Positions 33,000-41,562 of a stretch of 64,000 bases of DNA are shown here, piece after piece; the stretch's first letter is position 1; every line of letters starts with the position of its first letter. The notes under the pieces are model-generated. The model had not been told where the DNA came from. It did no database searches and worked only from the letters and a program-made list of their open reading frames with translations. Where the stretch lies: NCBI RefSeq assembly GCF_039529775.1, contig NZ_BAAANL010000001.1:372001-436000 (forward strand), in the 5' to 3' direction. The position numbers were made by a program, and so were the translations under genes. This DNA comes from Myceligenerans crystallogenes. GTDB taxonomy: Bacteria; Actinomycetota; Actinomycetes; Actinomycetales; Cellulomonadaceae.

Positions 33000-35330
33000 A
33001 TGCACGCTCCACCCCTGCGACGTCGACGACGACTCGCGGTACTCGCCGCGGCGGTCCTGGTCACCGGGACGGCCCTGGTCGCACCGGCGTCGGCGCAGCC
33101 GGTCCAGGCACTGCCGGCCGCCACGACGACGTCGACGGCCGACACCGCCCAGCTGCGGACCTGGTGGCACGACAACCACGAGTTCGACACCAGCGGTCCG
33201 GTCGCCGCCGACAAGGTCCGCCGTTCGTCGTTCTACGACGTCCAGGTCGCCACGACCACCGCCCCCGGCACGCGGTACGACTCGTTCGCGTACATGTCCC
33301 TGCCGCGCAGCGGCAAGGGCAAGGTCGGGTACACCGAGGAGGACGGCGCCGAGTTCGCCGCGGGTGCCAACCTCACCATGAGCTGGTCGAGCTTCCAGTA
33401 CGCGGCCGACGTGTGGGTCGACGTCACGCTGCGCACCGGCCAGACCATCACGTCCGCGGACCAGGTCACCCTCCGGCCGCGGCACCTGAACTTCGAGAAG
33501 CAGCTCGTCAACGGCTCGACGGTGCGCATCAAGGTGCCCTACACGCCGGCGGGCCACCGCTTCTCGGTGGAGTTCGAGCCGCAGCAGTTCACCGCCTATA
33601 ACGACATGGCCGGTGCGAGCGGCAACCTCACCACGAACTCGTCCGGGAACCGCGCCATCCACACCGAGCCCCGCAACTCGATGCTCGTGTTCGCCGAGCC
33701 CCTGCTCACGGGTGCCGAGAAGGACCGGCTCGTGCCCACCGAGGCCTCGGGCAGCACCTATTACCCGAGCCAGGGCCAGGTCACCAACCTCAACGACGTG
33801 TCCCAGGAGATCATCTACTTCCGTCCCGGCACCTACTCCATGGGCTCGAACTACCACGCCGTCCTGCCACCCAACGTGAAGTGGGTCTACCTCGCGCCCG
33901 GTGCGTACGTGAAGGGCGCCTTCCGGTTCTTCCACGACAACCAGGGGCTGTACAAGGTCACCGGATACGGCGTGCTGTCCGGCGAGCAGTACGTCTACGA
34001 GGCGGACACCTCGAACGGGTACCAGCACAACGTCAACAGCAACTGCCACTCCAGCTGCGTCAAGATGCTGCAGTTCCAGTCCTCCGACGCGCAGCAGCAC
34101 CTCGACCTGCAGGGCGTGACGATCAACGAGCCGCCGTATCACTCGTTCGTCGTCTACGGCAACGAGTCCAGGTTCTCGATGCGCGTGAACAACTACAAGC
34201 AGGTCGGGTCCTGGTACTGGCAGACCGACGGGATCGAGCTGTACCGCGGCAGCACGATGAAGAACACGTTCTTCCACGCCAACGACGACGTCCTGAAGAT
34301 GTACCACTCCGACGTGCACATCGACGACACCGTCATCTGGAAGAACGAGAACGGACCCGTCATCCAGTGGGGCTGGACGCCGCGCAACATCGACGGCGTC
34401 AGCGTCACCGACACCCACGTGATCCACAACCGGATGTTCTGGAAGGACGTCAAGTACAACACCTGCATCCTGAACTCCTCCTCGCACTGGGAGGACATGG
34501 GCTCGACGAAGACGGCGAACCCCGGGACCACGGTGCGCAACATGCGGTTCGAGAACATCACCGTCGAGGGCACGACCAACTGCGCCATCCGCGTCTACGC
34601 CCTGTCGAACACGGAGAACATCCACGTCAAGAACCTCAGGATCGACGGCTGGAACGGGCTCGACCCGGCCTCGCAGGTCAGCCACCTCAAGCGATACACC
34701 AACGCCGCCGGGCAGCAGGTCACCATCGGCAACGAGACCCGGGACTCCCGGGGCATCAAGCTCGAGAACTACACGGTCGGCGGCACCACGATCGACAAGG
34801 CCGGTACCAACTGGTCGGCCGGACAGCTCGGCCGCCTCGGGTTCGACGCCGACACGTGGGACAGCTGGAACGCCTGGGGCTCCGGCGGCACCACTCCGAC
34901 GCCTACCCCGACGCCCACCCCGACACCGACGCCCACCCCGACGACCGGTGGCCTGGTCGTCAACGGCAGGTCGGGCAAGTGCATGGATCGTTCGGGCGGC
35001 GGCACGGCGAACGGCACGCCGGTCCAGCAGTGGACCTGCAGTCCTACGGCCGCGGCCATGCTCTGGACGCTGGACGGAGCGGCGCTGAGGTCGGGCGGCA
35101 AGTGCCTTGACCTGGTCGGTGGCGGGACGGCGAACGGGACCAAGGCGCATCTGTGGGACTGCGGGGGCTACCCGTCCCAGGAGTGGGTGCACCAGAGCGA
35201 CGGGACCCTCAGGAACCCCGCGTCGGGGCGTTGCCTGGACGTCGAAGCCAGCAGCACCGCCGACGGGGCGCGCCTGCACCTGTGGGACTGCGGCACCTGG
35301 GACAGCCAGAAGTGGACCTTCGCCGGCTGA
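33000..35330 (+). CDS. Secreted GH49 dextranase with C-terminal ricin-type lectin (CBM13)
   Basis: The 776-residue protein has a Tat-like or Sec signal (RRRRRLAVLAAAVLVTGTALVAPASA). The GH49 N-domain and beta-helix are close to those of the previous gene; the acidic cluster is at Asp410, Asp429 and Asp430. A Thr-Pro linker (about 635-655) connects to a three-repeat beta-trefoil lectin (about 660-776) with QQW, SQEW and SQKW motifs. It looks like a diverged duplicate of the upstream enzyme whose glucodextranase-like tail was replaced by CBM13. The last about 370 bases are nearly the same as those of the LPMO gene. ATG at 33000 has AGAGAGGA upstream. Confidence 0.93.
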   Translation: MHAPPLRRRRRLAVLAAAVLVTGTALVAPASAQPVQALPAATTTSTADTAQLRTWWHDNHEFDTSGPVAADKVRRSSFYDVQVATTTAPGTRYDSFAYMSLPRSGKGKVGYTEEDGAEFAAGANLTMSWSSFQYAADVWVDVTLRTGQTITSADQVTLRPRHLNFEKQLVNGSTVRIKVPYTPAGHRFSVEFEPQQFTAYNDMAGASGNLTTNSSGNRAIHTEPRNSMLVFAEPLLTGAEKDRLVPTEASGSTYYPSQGQVTNLNDVSQEIIYFRPGTYSMGSNYHAVLPPNVKWVYLAPGAYVKGAFRFFHDNQGLYKVTGYGVLSGEQYVYEADTSNGYQHNVNSNCHSSCVKMLQFQSSDAQQHLDLQGVTINEPPYHSFVVYGNESRFSMRVNNYKQVGSWYWQTDGIELYRGSTMKNTFFHANDDVLKMYHSDVHIDDTVIWKNENGPVIQWGWTPRNIDGVSVTDTHVIHNRMFWKDVKYNTCILNSSSHWEDMGSTKTANPGTTVRNMRFENITVEGTTNCAIRVYALSNTENIHVKNLRIDGWNGLDPASQVSHLKRYTNAAGQQVTIGNETRDSRGIKLENYTVGGTTIDKAGTNWSAGQLGRLGFDADTWDSWNAWGSGGTTPTPTPTPTPTPTPTPTTGGLVVNGRSGKCMDRSGGGTANGTPVQQWTCSPTAAAMLWTLDGAALRSGGKCLDLVGGGTANGTKAHLWDCGGYPSQEWVHQSDGTLRNPASGRCLDVEASSTADGARLHLWDCGTWDSQKWTFAG
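34962..35330 (+). repeat. CBM13-coding segment duplicated between dextranase and LPMO genes, copy 1
   Basis: The lectin-coding 3' end aligns almost without gaps with 36184-36552. The first 95 bases (34962-35056 and 36184-36278) are identical, as are about 65 bases near the end; the middle differs at scattered sites. The Thr-Pro linkers before both are also alike. Confidence 0.9.
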
Positions 35331-35427
35331 CCCCACCGGGTGCCCGAGTGCATCCACCTGCTCGTCATCCGCACGTACGACCTGCCGGTGCGACCACCGG
35401 CAGCCAGCACCTGGAGGAGCACAACTC

Positions 35428-36552
35428 ATGAACCACTTGTCAGCAGGCGCCTCTCGCGCCATCGCGATGGGCATCGGAGCCCTGATGATCTGCCTGATGG
35501 GCCTGGCGCTCGCCGTCACCCAGCAGGCCCCGGAGGCATCCGCGCACGGTACCGTCATCGCGCCGCAGACCCGTAACTACGGCTGCCTGCAGCGCTGGGG
35601 GAGCAGCGAGCCGAGCGAGGCCCAGGACCCCATGTGCTACCGGACCTTCCACGAGAACCCGAACGCCATCACCGCCTGGAAGGCCGTCTACGCCAACAAC
35701 ACCGGGGACGACTACCGGCAGGTCATCCCGAACGGCCGCATCTGCAGCGCCGGCGGCCAGGGTGAGACCAACTACGCGCCGCTCGACCGTCCGGGCCCGT
35801 GGGTGACCACGAGCCTCGGTGCCGACTTCACCGTCGACGTCTACGACGAGGCGCAGCACGGCGCGGACTGGCTCGAGGTCTACGTCACGAGGCAGGGCTT
35901 CGACCCGGTGTACGACGAGATCGGCTGGGACGACCTCGACCTGGTCAAGAGGACGGGTCGTCACGGCTACGGGGCGCACTACGTCACCGACGTGACCACG
36001 TCGGGCTACAGCGGCCGTCACGTCGTCGTCACCGTCTGGAAGGCGTCGCACATGGACCAGAAGTACTTCCTGTGCAGCGACGTGACGTTCGGCGGGGGCG
36101 GCGGAACCACCCCGACCCCGACGCCCACCCCGACCCCCACGCCCACCCCGACGGCGACGCCGGTGGCGGACGGCCTGGTCGTGAACGGCAGGTCGGGCAA
36201 GTGCATGGATCGTTCGGGCGGCGGCACGGCGAACGGCACGCCGGTCCAGCAGTGGACCTGCAGTCCTACGGCCGCGGCGATGAACTGGACGCTGGACGGT
36301 GCGGCGCTGAGGTCGGGCGGCAAGTGCCTCGACCTGGCCGGTGCCGGCACGGCCAACGGGACCACGGCGCACCTGTGGGACTGCGGGGGCTACCCCTCCC
36401 AGCAGTGGGTGCACCAGGGCAACGGCACCCTGAAGAACCCGGCCTCAGGACGCTGCCTGGACGTGGAGGCCGGCAGCACCGCCGACGGGGCGCGCCTGCA
36501 CCTGTGGGACTGCGGCACCTGGGACAGCCAGAAGTGGAGCATCACCGGCTGA
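35428..36552 (+). CDS. AA10 lytic polysaccharide monooxygenase with CBM13
   Basis: The 374-residue protein has a signal peptide ending ASA; cleavage exposes His40, the N-terminal His of the copper brace. His144 (AQHGADW) is the second brace His and the Phe in KYFLCSDVTF the likely axial residue. The AA10 domain (about 40-220) includes paired cysteines (YGCLQRW, MCYRTF, RICSAGG). A Thr-Pro linker (about 227-245) and a ricin-type CBM13 (about 250-374) follow. AA10 enzymes oxidatively cut chitin or cellulose. No AA10 acting on dextran is known to me, so its place beside dextranases is odd. ATG at 35428 is set by GGAGGAG and by the mature HGTV start. Confidence 0.93.
   Translation: MNHLSAGASRAIAMGIGALMICLMGLALAVTQQAPEASAHGTVIAPQTRNYGCLQRWGSSEPSEAQDPMCYRTFHENPNAITAWKAVYANNTGDDYRQVIPNGRICSAGGQGETNYAPLDRPGPWVTTSLGADFTVDVYDEAQHGADWLEVYVTRQGFDPVYDEIGWDDLDLVKRTGRHGYGAHYVTDVTTSGYSGRHVVVTVWKASHMDQKYFLCSDVTFGGGGGTTPTPTPTPTPTPTPTATPVADGLVVNGRSGKCMDRSGGGTANGTPVQQWTCSPTAAAMNWTLDGAALRSGGKCLDLAGAGTANGTTAHLWDCGGYPSQQWVHQGNGTLKNPASGRCLDVEAGSTADGARLHLWDCGTWDSQKWSITG
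36184..36552 (+). repeat. CBM13-coding segment duplicated between dextranase and LPMO genes, copy 2
   Basis: This is the partner of 34962-35330. Identity is blockwise rather than even, which fits gene conversion or a recent domain transfer between neighbouring genes. Confidence 0.9.
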
Positions 36553-36568
36553 CCTGACCACGCGACAA

Positions 36569-36605
36569 CGCACGGGGCACCACCGCAACGGTGGTGCCCC
36601 GTGCG
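36569..36605. terminator. Strong hairpin terminator between LPMO and yajQ
   Basis: A perfect 16-base-pair stem (36569-36584 with 36590-36605) with loop GCAAC separates two convergent genes and can serve both. Confidence 0.85.
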
Positions 36606-36640
36606 GCCTGCGGCCGAAGCACGGCCGTCGACCCGTGGCC

Positions 36641-37135
36641 CTACCGGTAGTTCGTGAACTGCAGGGCCACGTCCAGGTCCGAGCCCTTCAGGAGGGCCTG
36701 GACCGCCTGGAGGTCGTCGCGGGACTTGGACGTCACGCGGACCTCGTCGCCCGTGATCTGGGTCTTGACGCCCTTCGGGCCCTCCTCGCGGATGATCTTC
36801 GTGACCTTCTTCGCGGGCTCGCCGGACAGGCCCTCCTTGAGGGAGGCGGCCAGGCGGTACTCCTTGCCGGACGGCTGCGGCTCCTTCTCGCCCGCGTCGA
36901 TCGCCTTGAGCGAGATGCCGCGCTTGATCAGCTTGGACTCGAAGACGTCCAGGATCGCGAGCACGCGGTCGGCGGAGTTGGCGGACATCAGGATGCTGTC
37001 CCCGGTCCACTTGATCTCGGCGCCCACGCCACGGAAGTCGTACCGCTGCTCCACCTCCTTGGACGCCTGGTTGAGGGCGTTGTCGACCTCCTGGCGGTCC
37101 ACCTTGCTGACGATGTCGAACGACGAGTCGGCCAC
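36641..37135 (-). CDS. yajQ: YajQ-family nucleotide-binding protein (UPF0234)
   Basis: The 164-residue protein covers the full family length: ADSSFDIVSKVDRQEVDNALNQASKEVEQRYDFRG at the start and SRDDLQAVQALLKGSDLDVALQFTNYR at the end. Members bind nucleotides including cyclic di-GMP in some bacteria. GTG at 37135 with AAGGAG seven bases upstream gives the normal family start; a longer open frame to 37366 adds unconserved sequence. It is a single-gene unit. Confidence 0.95.
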   Translation of the reverse strand: MADSSFDIVSKVDRQEVDNALNQASKEVEQRYDFRGVGAEIKWTGDSILMSANSADRVLAILDVFESKLIKRGISLKAIDAGEKEPQPSGKEYRLAASLKEGLSGEPAKKVTKIIREEGPKGVKTQITGDEVRVTSKSRDDLQAVQALLKGSDLDVALQFTNYR

Positions 37136-37352
37136 GACCGTGCTCCTTCTTTCCTCAGGGTGTGCAGAACCTGGGACCACCGTAGTCGCCCGCGAGAGCC
37201 GGCACACGGCTCGGACCACGAGGTACGGCGCATGGGACGTCGTTCGGTGGTGGCCGAAGGCTTCGGTGCAGCTCGAAGTGGCGCCTGCGGCAGGTGTCCG
37301 TTCCTTACCTTCGTGATGTGCCCGCAGGTCGCGGGCCAGAAGGGGAGAAACC

Positions 37353-37823
37353 ATGAACACGACCAAGCGTGCGTTCGCGGCGCTCGCGGGCGGAGCGCTG
37401 GCGCTCCTGTTCGCCGTCGGCGGCGCTCAGGCCGCGCAGGCCGTCCAGGAGAACCGCGACATGATCCGCGCGGAGGTGGTCACCACCGACGCGCAGATCG
37501 GGACCGCCGGCGTGGACACCACGTTCGCGGAGACGGACACGTTCGCGGCTTCCGCCCACGGCTGCCCGTCGGGGTACGTGTGCATCTACTCGAGCCAGTA
37601 CGACCTGGACAACGGGATCGTCGAGCACTGGTACTCCGCGTACGGCAGCCACCAGCTCTACGACGAGTACGGCTACCACTACATCTACAACAACCAGACC
37701 GGCGGGGCCGGGTTCACCCTGTGCCAGGGTTCCTTCGGGACCGACTGCGGCGGTACGCCGCGTGACGTGGGGACCTACTACCTCGATCTCACGCCGTACA
37801 ACTCGATCAAGCTCGTTCCCTGA
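37353..37823 (+). CDS. Small secreted protein of the peptidase inhibitor I36 type
   Basis: The 156-residue protein has a clear signal peptide (about 1-30), then a polar spacer and a compact domain beginning GCPSGYVCIYSSQYDLDNG. It has four cysteines (in GCPSGYVCIY, TLCQG and TDCGG) and many Tyr residues. This pattern matches the I36 metalloprotease-inhibitor family of actinobacteria, a beta/gamma-crystallin-like fold. It probably protects secreted enzymes or inhibits a foreign protease; the target is unknown. AGGGGAGAAACC precedes the ATG and a hairpin follows. Confidence 0.75.
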   Translation: MNTTKRAFAALAGGALALLFAVGGAQAAQAVQENRDMIRAEVVTTDAQIGTAGVDTTFAETDTFAASAHGCPSGYVCIYSSQYDLDNGIVEHWYSAYGSHQLYDEYGYHYIYNNQTGGAGFTLCQGSFGTDCGGTPRDVGTYYLDLTPYNSIKLVP

Positions 37824-37851
37824 GCGGTTGAGCACCTGACCCGATGACCTC

Positions 37852-37889
37852 GGCCGGAGTCCGGACCCCCAGGGGCCCGGGCTCCGGCC
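37852..37889 (+). terminator. Hairpin terminator after the I36-like gene
   Basis: A 13-base-pair stem with one wobble (37852-37864 with 37877-37889) lies 28 bases after the stop. Confidence 0.65.
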
Positions 37890-37972
37890 GCACACCGGCG
37901 TCAGAGCACCAGGTACGGCATGCGCGACGACGGGCGGCGCCAGCCGTACGGCCCGACGCCGCCCGCGTCACC

Positions 37973-38176
37973 TCAGCAGCACCGTGCGTTCGGCCGCGCC
38001 CCCTGCTCGGCGTACCTGTGCCGCCAGAACTCCCGCGCCGACGGAACCGGGCGGTCCGGGTGCACCCGGCGCAGGTGCGCCACGTACCGCTCGTAGTCGC
38101 CCTCGCCGGTGACGCCCTGGACGTACCAGACCAGCGCCCGCCAGGCCCGTCGCACCCGCTCGCTCGGTCCCGTCAT
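37973..38176 (-). CDS. YbdD/YjiX-family small protein, partner of CstA
   Basis: The 67-residue protein contains the family core ALVWYVQGVTGEGDYERYVAHLRRVHPDRPVPSAREFWRHRYAEQ. It starts one base after the cstA stop. Members are nearly always encoded beside CstA/BtsT-type transporters and are needed for pyruvate or peptide uptake in some species. The soluble, basic C-terminus ends ARCC. Confidence 0.92.
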   Translation of the reverse strand: MTGPSERVRRAWRALVWYVQGVTGEGDYERYVAHLRRVHPDRPVPSAREFWRHRYAEQGARPNARCC

Positions 38177-38177
38177 G

Positions 38178-40442
38178 TCAGTGCGCTCCCGTCGAGGTCC
38201 GCGCGGCTTCCGGGTTCTCGTCGTAGTACGCCTTCCACTGCGCGGCGACCTCCCGCTCCGCGTCCGTCGCGATCAGCCCGGAGGGCGCGAAGAGGGCCGA
38301 CGGCGTGTCGGGTTCCTCCGTCGTCGGCAGCCCGCCGGCCCGGATCGACCGCACGCACACGACCAGCGCCACCACCGCCACGACCAGCACCAGCACCGCG
38401 AACACGATCGACAGCGTGCCCTGCACGAACGTGTTGCGGATGACATCGTCCATCGCGGCCGGGTCGGTGGCGGTGCCGAACGAGGTCTCGCCCGCCGCCC
38501 GCGCGTCGGCGAAGGCCCGGTGGTTCGCCCAGTACCCGATCTTCGGGTCGGGGGAGAAGATCTTCTCGTACGACGCCGCCATCGTCACCACGAGGTCCCA
38601 GACCAGCGGCACCGCGGGAATCCAGGCCCACCTCAGCAGGCCCTTCTTCACGACGACGACGGTGACGACCGCCAGCGCCATCGCCGCCAGCAGCTGGTTC
38701 GCGATCCCGAACAGCGGGAACAGCGTGTTGATCCCGCCGAGCGGGTCGGTCACGCCCATGAGCAGGATCGACCCCCACGCCCCGCACACCACCACGGACG
38801 CGATCCACGACCCGACGTGCCACGACGGGTCCCGGAACCGCGCCAGCGGCCCGCCCAGGTTCCCCACGGTGTCGGTGAGCATGAACCGCGCCACGCGCGT
38901 CCCGGCGTCGAGCGTCGTGAGGATGAACAGCGCCTCGAACATGATCGCGAAGTGGTACCAGAACGCGGTCATCGCGGACCCGCCGAGGAACGACCCGAGG
39001 ATCTGCGCCATCCCGAACGCGAGGGTCGGCGCGCCGCCGGTGCGCGACACGATCGACTCCTCGCCGACGGCGTCCGCCGCCCCCTGGATCTCGGCGGCGG
39101 TCACGGGCGTCCCGGCCAGCCCGAGGCCGTTGACGTACTCCGCGGCGGTCTCGGGCGTGCCGCCGGTGAGCCCGGCGGCGGCGTTCATCGTGAAGTACAG
39201 GTGCTGGTCGATCGAGATCGCCGTCACCAGTGCCATGATCGCGACGAACGACTCGACGATCATGCCGCCGTAGCCGATGATCCGCAGCTGGCTCTCCTTC
39301 TCGACCAGCTTCGGCGTCGTCCCCGACGACACCAGCGCGTGGAAGCCCGACAGGGCGCCGCACGCGATGGTGATGAACAGGAACGGGAACAGCTGCCCGG
39401 CGAACGCGGGGCCGGTGCCGTCGATCGCGAACCGCGAGACGGCCGGCGCCTGCACGGCGGGCGCCGCGATGACGACGCCGACGGCGAGCAGCGCGATCGT
39501 GCCGACCTTCATGTACGTGGACAGGTAGTCGCGCGGGGCGAGCAGCAGCCACACCGGCAGCACCGAGGCGAGGAACCCGTACCCGATGAGCAGCCAGGAC
39601 ACCGTCACCTTGTCGAGCGTGAAGGCCGCCGCGCCCCACTCCGTGCCGGCGATCCAGCCGCCCGCGACGATCGCGAGGATCAGCAGCGCGACGCCGATCA
39701 GCGACACCTCGCCGATCTTCCCGGGCCGCCAGAATCGCAGGTAGCAGCCCATGAACAGGGCGATCGGGACGGTCATCCCGATCGAGAACACGCCCCAGGG
39801 CGACTCGGCCAGCGCGTTGACGACCACGAGCGCCAGCACGGCCAGCAGGATGATCATGATGACCAGCACGCCGATCATCCCGGCGACGCCGCCGATCGTG
39901 CCCGTCTCGTCGCGGATCATCTGCCCGAGCGACCGCCCGCGGCGGCGCGTCGAGAGCCAGAGCACCAGGTAGTCCTGCACGCACCCGGCCAGGACCGCGC
40001 CGACGATGATCCAGATCGTCCCCGGCAGGTAGCCCATCTGGGCGGCGAGCACGGGACCCACCAGCGGCCCGGCCCCCGCGATGGCCGCGAAGTGGTGCCC
40101 GAACAGCACCCGCCGGTCCATCGGCGCGAAGTCCCGCCCGTTCTCGTACTGCTCCGCGGGCGTGGCCCGCTCGTCCTTCGGCCGCACCACCTTGTACTCG
40201 ATCAGCCGGGCGTAGAACCGGTAGGCGACGACGTACGTGCCGACCGCCGCCAGCACGAAGTACGCCGCGTTCACGTCCTCCCCGCGGACGAACGCGATCA
40301 GGGCCCAGGCCACGGCGGTGACGACGCCGATGACGGCGAAGACCACCTTCTTGGCGGCCGTCATCGGCCGCCGGTCCACGACGGCGACGGGTGGCAGGCC
40401 CGGGTCGTTCCGGACGAGATCCACTTGCTCGGGTGCGCGCAT
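38178..40442 (-). CDS. cstA: CstA-family carbon-starvation transporter (pyruvate/peptide)
   Basis: The 754-residue protein has about 16 membrane segments. It shows the family signatures GHHFAAIAGAGPLVGPVLAAQMG and QDYLVLWLSTRRRGRSLGQMIRDE and the late GGINTLFPLFGIANQLLA block. It imports pyruvate or peptides during carbon limitation. ATG at 40442 has AAGGAGG five bases upstream; a further in-frame ATG at 40511 lacks a ribosome site. It is co-transcribed with the downstream small partner. Confidence 0.94.
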   Translation of the reverse strand: MRAPEQVDLVRNDPGLPPVAVVDRRPMTAAKKVVFAVIGVVTAVAWALIAFVRGEDVNAAYFVLAAVGTYVVAYRFYARLIEYKVVRPKDERATPAEQYENGRDFAPMDRRVLFGHHFAAIAGAGPLVGPVLAAQMGYLPGTIWIIVGAVLAGCVQDYLVLWLSTRRRGRSLGQMIRDETGTIGGVAGMIGVLVIMIILLAVLALVVVNALAESPWGVFSIGMTVPIALFMGCYLRFWRPGKIGEVSLIGVALLILAIVAGGWIAGTEWGAAAFTLDKVTVSWLLIGYGFLASVLPVWLLLAPRDYLSTYMKVGTIALLAVGVVIAAPAVQAPAVSRFAIDGTGPAFAGQLFPFLFITIACGALSGFHALVSSGTTPKLVEKESQLRIIGYGGMIVESFVAIMALVTAISIDQHLYFTMNAAAGLTGGTPETAAEYVNGLGLAGTPVTAAEIQGAADAVGEESIVSRTGGAPTLAFGMAQILGSFLGGSAMTAFWYHFAIMFEALFILTTLDAGTRVARFMLTDTVGNLGGPLARFRDPSWHVGSWIASVVVCGAWGSILLMGVTDPLGGINTLFPLFGIANQLLAAMALAVVTVVVVKKGLLRWAWIPAVPLVWDLVVTMAASYEKIFSPDPKIGYWANHRAFADARAAGETSFGTATDPAAMDDVIRNTFVQGTLSIVFAVLVLVVAVVALVVCVRSIRAGGLPTTEEPDTPSALFAPSGLIATDAEREVAAQWKAYYDENPEAARTSTGAH

Positions 40443-40586
40443 TGCAGCCTCCTTGCTGAATGTGATGCTCCGGTGAACCAAGCTAATACCGGACACATTC
40501 CTGCACGGCAAGAAGCAACCCGCCGAGTGTCCCCGATCCGGCGCGCCGCACGTGGCCGCCGCCGCGACACGTCGCGGCCACGACCG

Positions 40587-41411
40587 TCAGCCCGGGAGCT
40601 CCACCACCAGGCCCGTCCAGCCGGTCAGGACCGCGGTGGTCCCGGCGCGGACGGCGGCGTCCGTGCGCTCCGGGGTGAAGGCGGACCCGCCGGCCGCGCC
40701 CCCCGGGACGTCGCCCCTGCCGGAGGCGGCGCCCGGCCACACCACCGCGGTGACGTTGCCCGTCGGTTCGGGGAGCTGGGACCCCACCACGAGGACCTGC
40801 TGGTCGAGGTAGCTGGCCGTCGCCAGGGCGAGGGCGTCGGTCAGGTCGTCGCCCGCGGCCACGACGACGTCGGGCGCGCTCTCCAGGGCGCCGACGACGA
40901 CGTCGAGCTCGTCCGCCGGGTCCGTGACGCGCATCCGCTCGACGTCGACGTCCTCGGCCCGGGCCCAGGCGGCGACGGCGTCCCGGACGGCGCGGACCGT
41001 CGGACCGTCCTCGCCGGTCAGCAGGACCACGCGGTAGCCCGCCGGCGGGCGGACGCCGGACCAGGAACCCGGCGCGGGCGTGATCGTGCTCTCCGGCGCG
41101 GGCCGGTCGGCCGGGTCCGCGAAGTCCGGGCCCACGGTGGCGTGCACCCGCGAGGCGGCGGGCGGCGTCGTCCCTGCCGGGTTCGCCGCACCGTCCGCGC
41201 CGGGGGCGCGTCCGGACGGGGCCGGGACCGAACAGGCCGACAGCGTCGTGACGAGCGCCATCGCCAGCGCACCCGCGAGCGGCGTCGTGAGCACGGGCAG
41301 CGGCACGACCCGGCGGGCGTACGCGGCGCGCCCGGCGGCCACCGCACCGCCGAACGCACGACCGGCCGCGCGACCGGGCACGTGACGGCTCAGGCGACGG
41401 TTCGTGGTCAC
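40587..41411 (-). CDS. Putative lipoprotein, periplasmic BMP/PnrA-like fold possible
   Basis: The 274-residue protein has a long basic N-terminal region, a hydrophobic helix and a lipobox LSAC near residue 61. The mature part contains VVLLTGEDGPTVRAVRDAVAAWARAEDVDVERM...DVVVAAGDDLTDALALATASYLDQQVLVVGSQLP, an alternating beta/alpha pattern of periplasmic binding proteins. No transport genes are adjacent, so the ligand is unknown. GTG at 41411 with GGGGAGGA upstream is preferred over ATG at 41468. It is divergent from the HupE-like gene. Confidence 0.7.
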   Translation of the reverse strand: MTTNRRLSRHVPGRAAGRAFGGAVAAGRAAYARRVVPLPVLTTPLAGALAMALVTTLSACSVPAPSGRAPGADGAANPAGTTPPAASRVHATVGPDFADPADRPAPESTITPAPGSWSGVRPPAGYRVVLLTGEDGPTVRAVRDAVAAWARAEDVDVERMRVTDPADELDVVVGALESAPDVVVAAGDDLTDALALATASYLDQQVLVVGSQLPEPTGNVTAVVWPGAASGRGDVPGGAAGGSAFTPERTDAAVRAGTTAVLTGWTGLVVELPG

Positions 41412-41562
41412 GGCAGCATCCTCCCCGGAGTCGGCGACCTCCCGGGCGAGGACGCCGTCGTCCCCCATCGTGGCCGGTCGGCGGGTGCTCGCGGACCGTT
41501 CCGCCCGCTTCTCGCGGACCATTCCCGGACAGTTCAGGGACCGGCCGCGGGCCGCTGTCCTG

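Noticed and set aside
34890..36170. Short tandem CCGACGCCCACC-like units that might look like a repeat array
   Set aside because: They encode the Thr-Pro linkers of the dextranase and the LPMO; there are no regular spacers, so no CRISPR.
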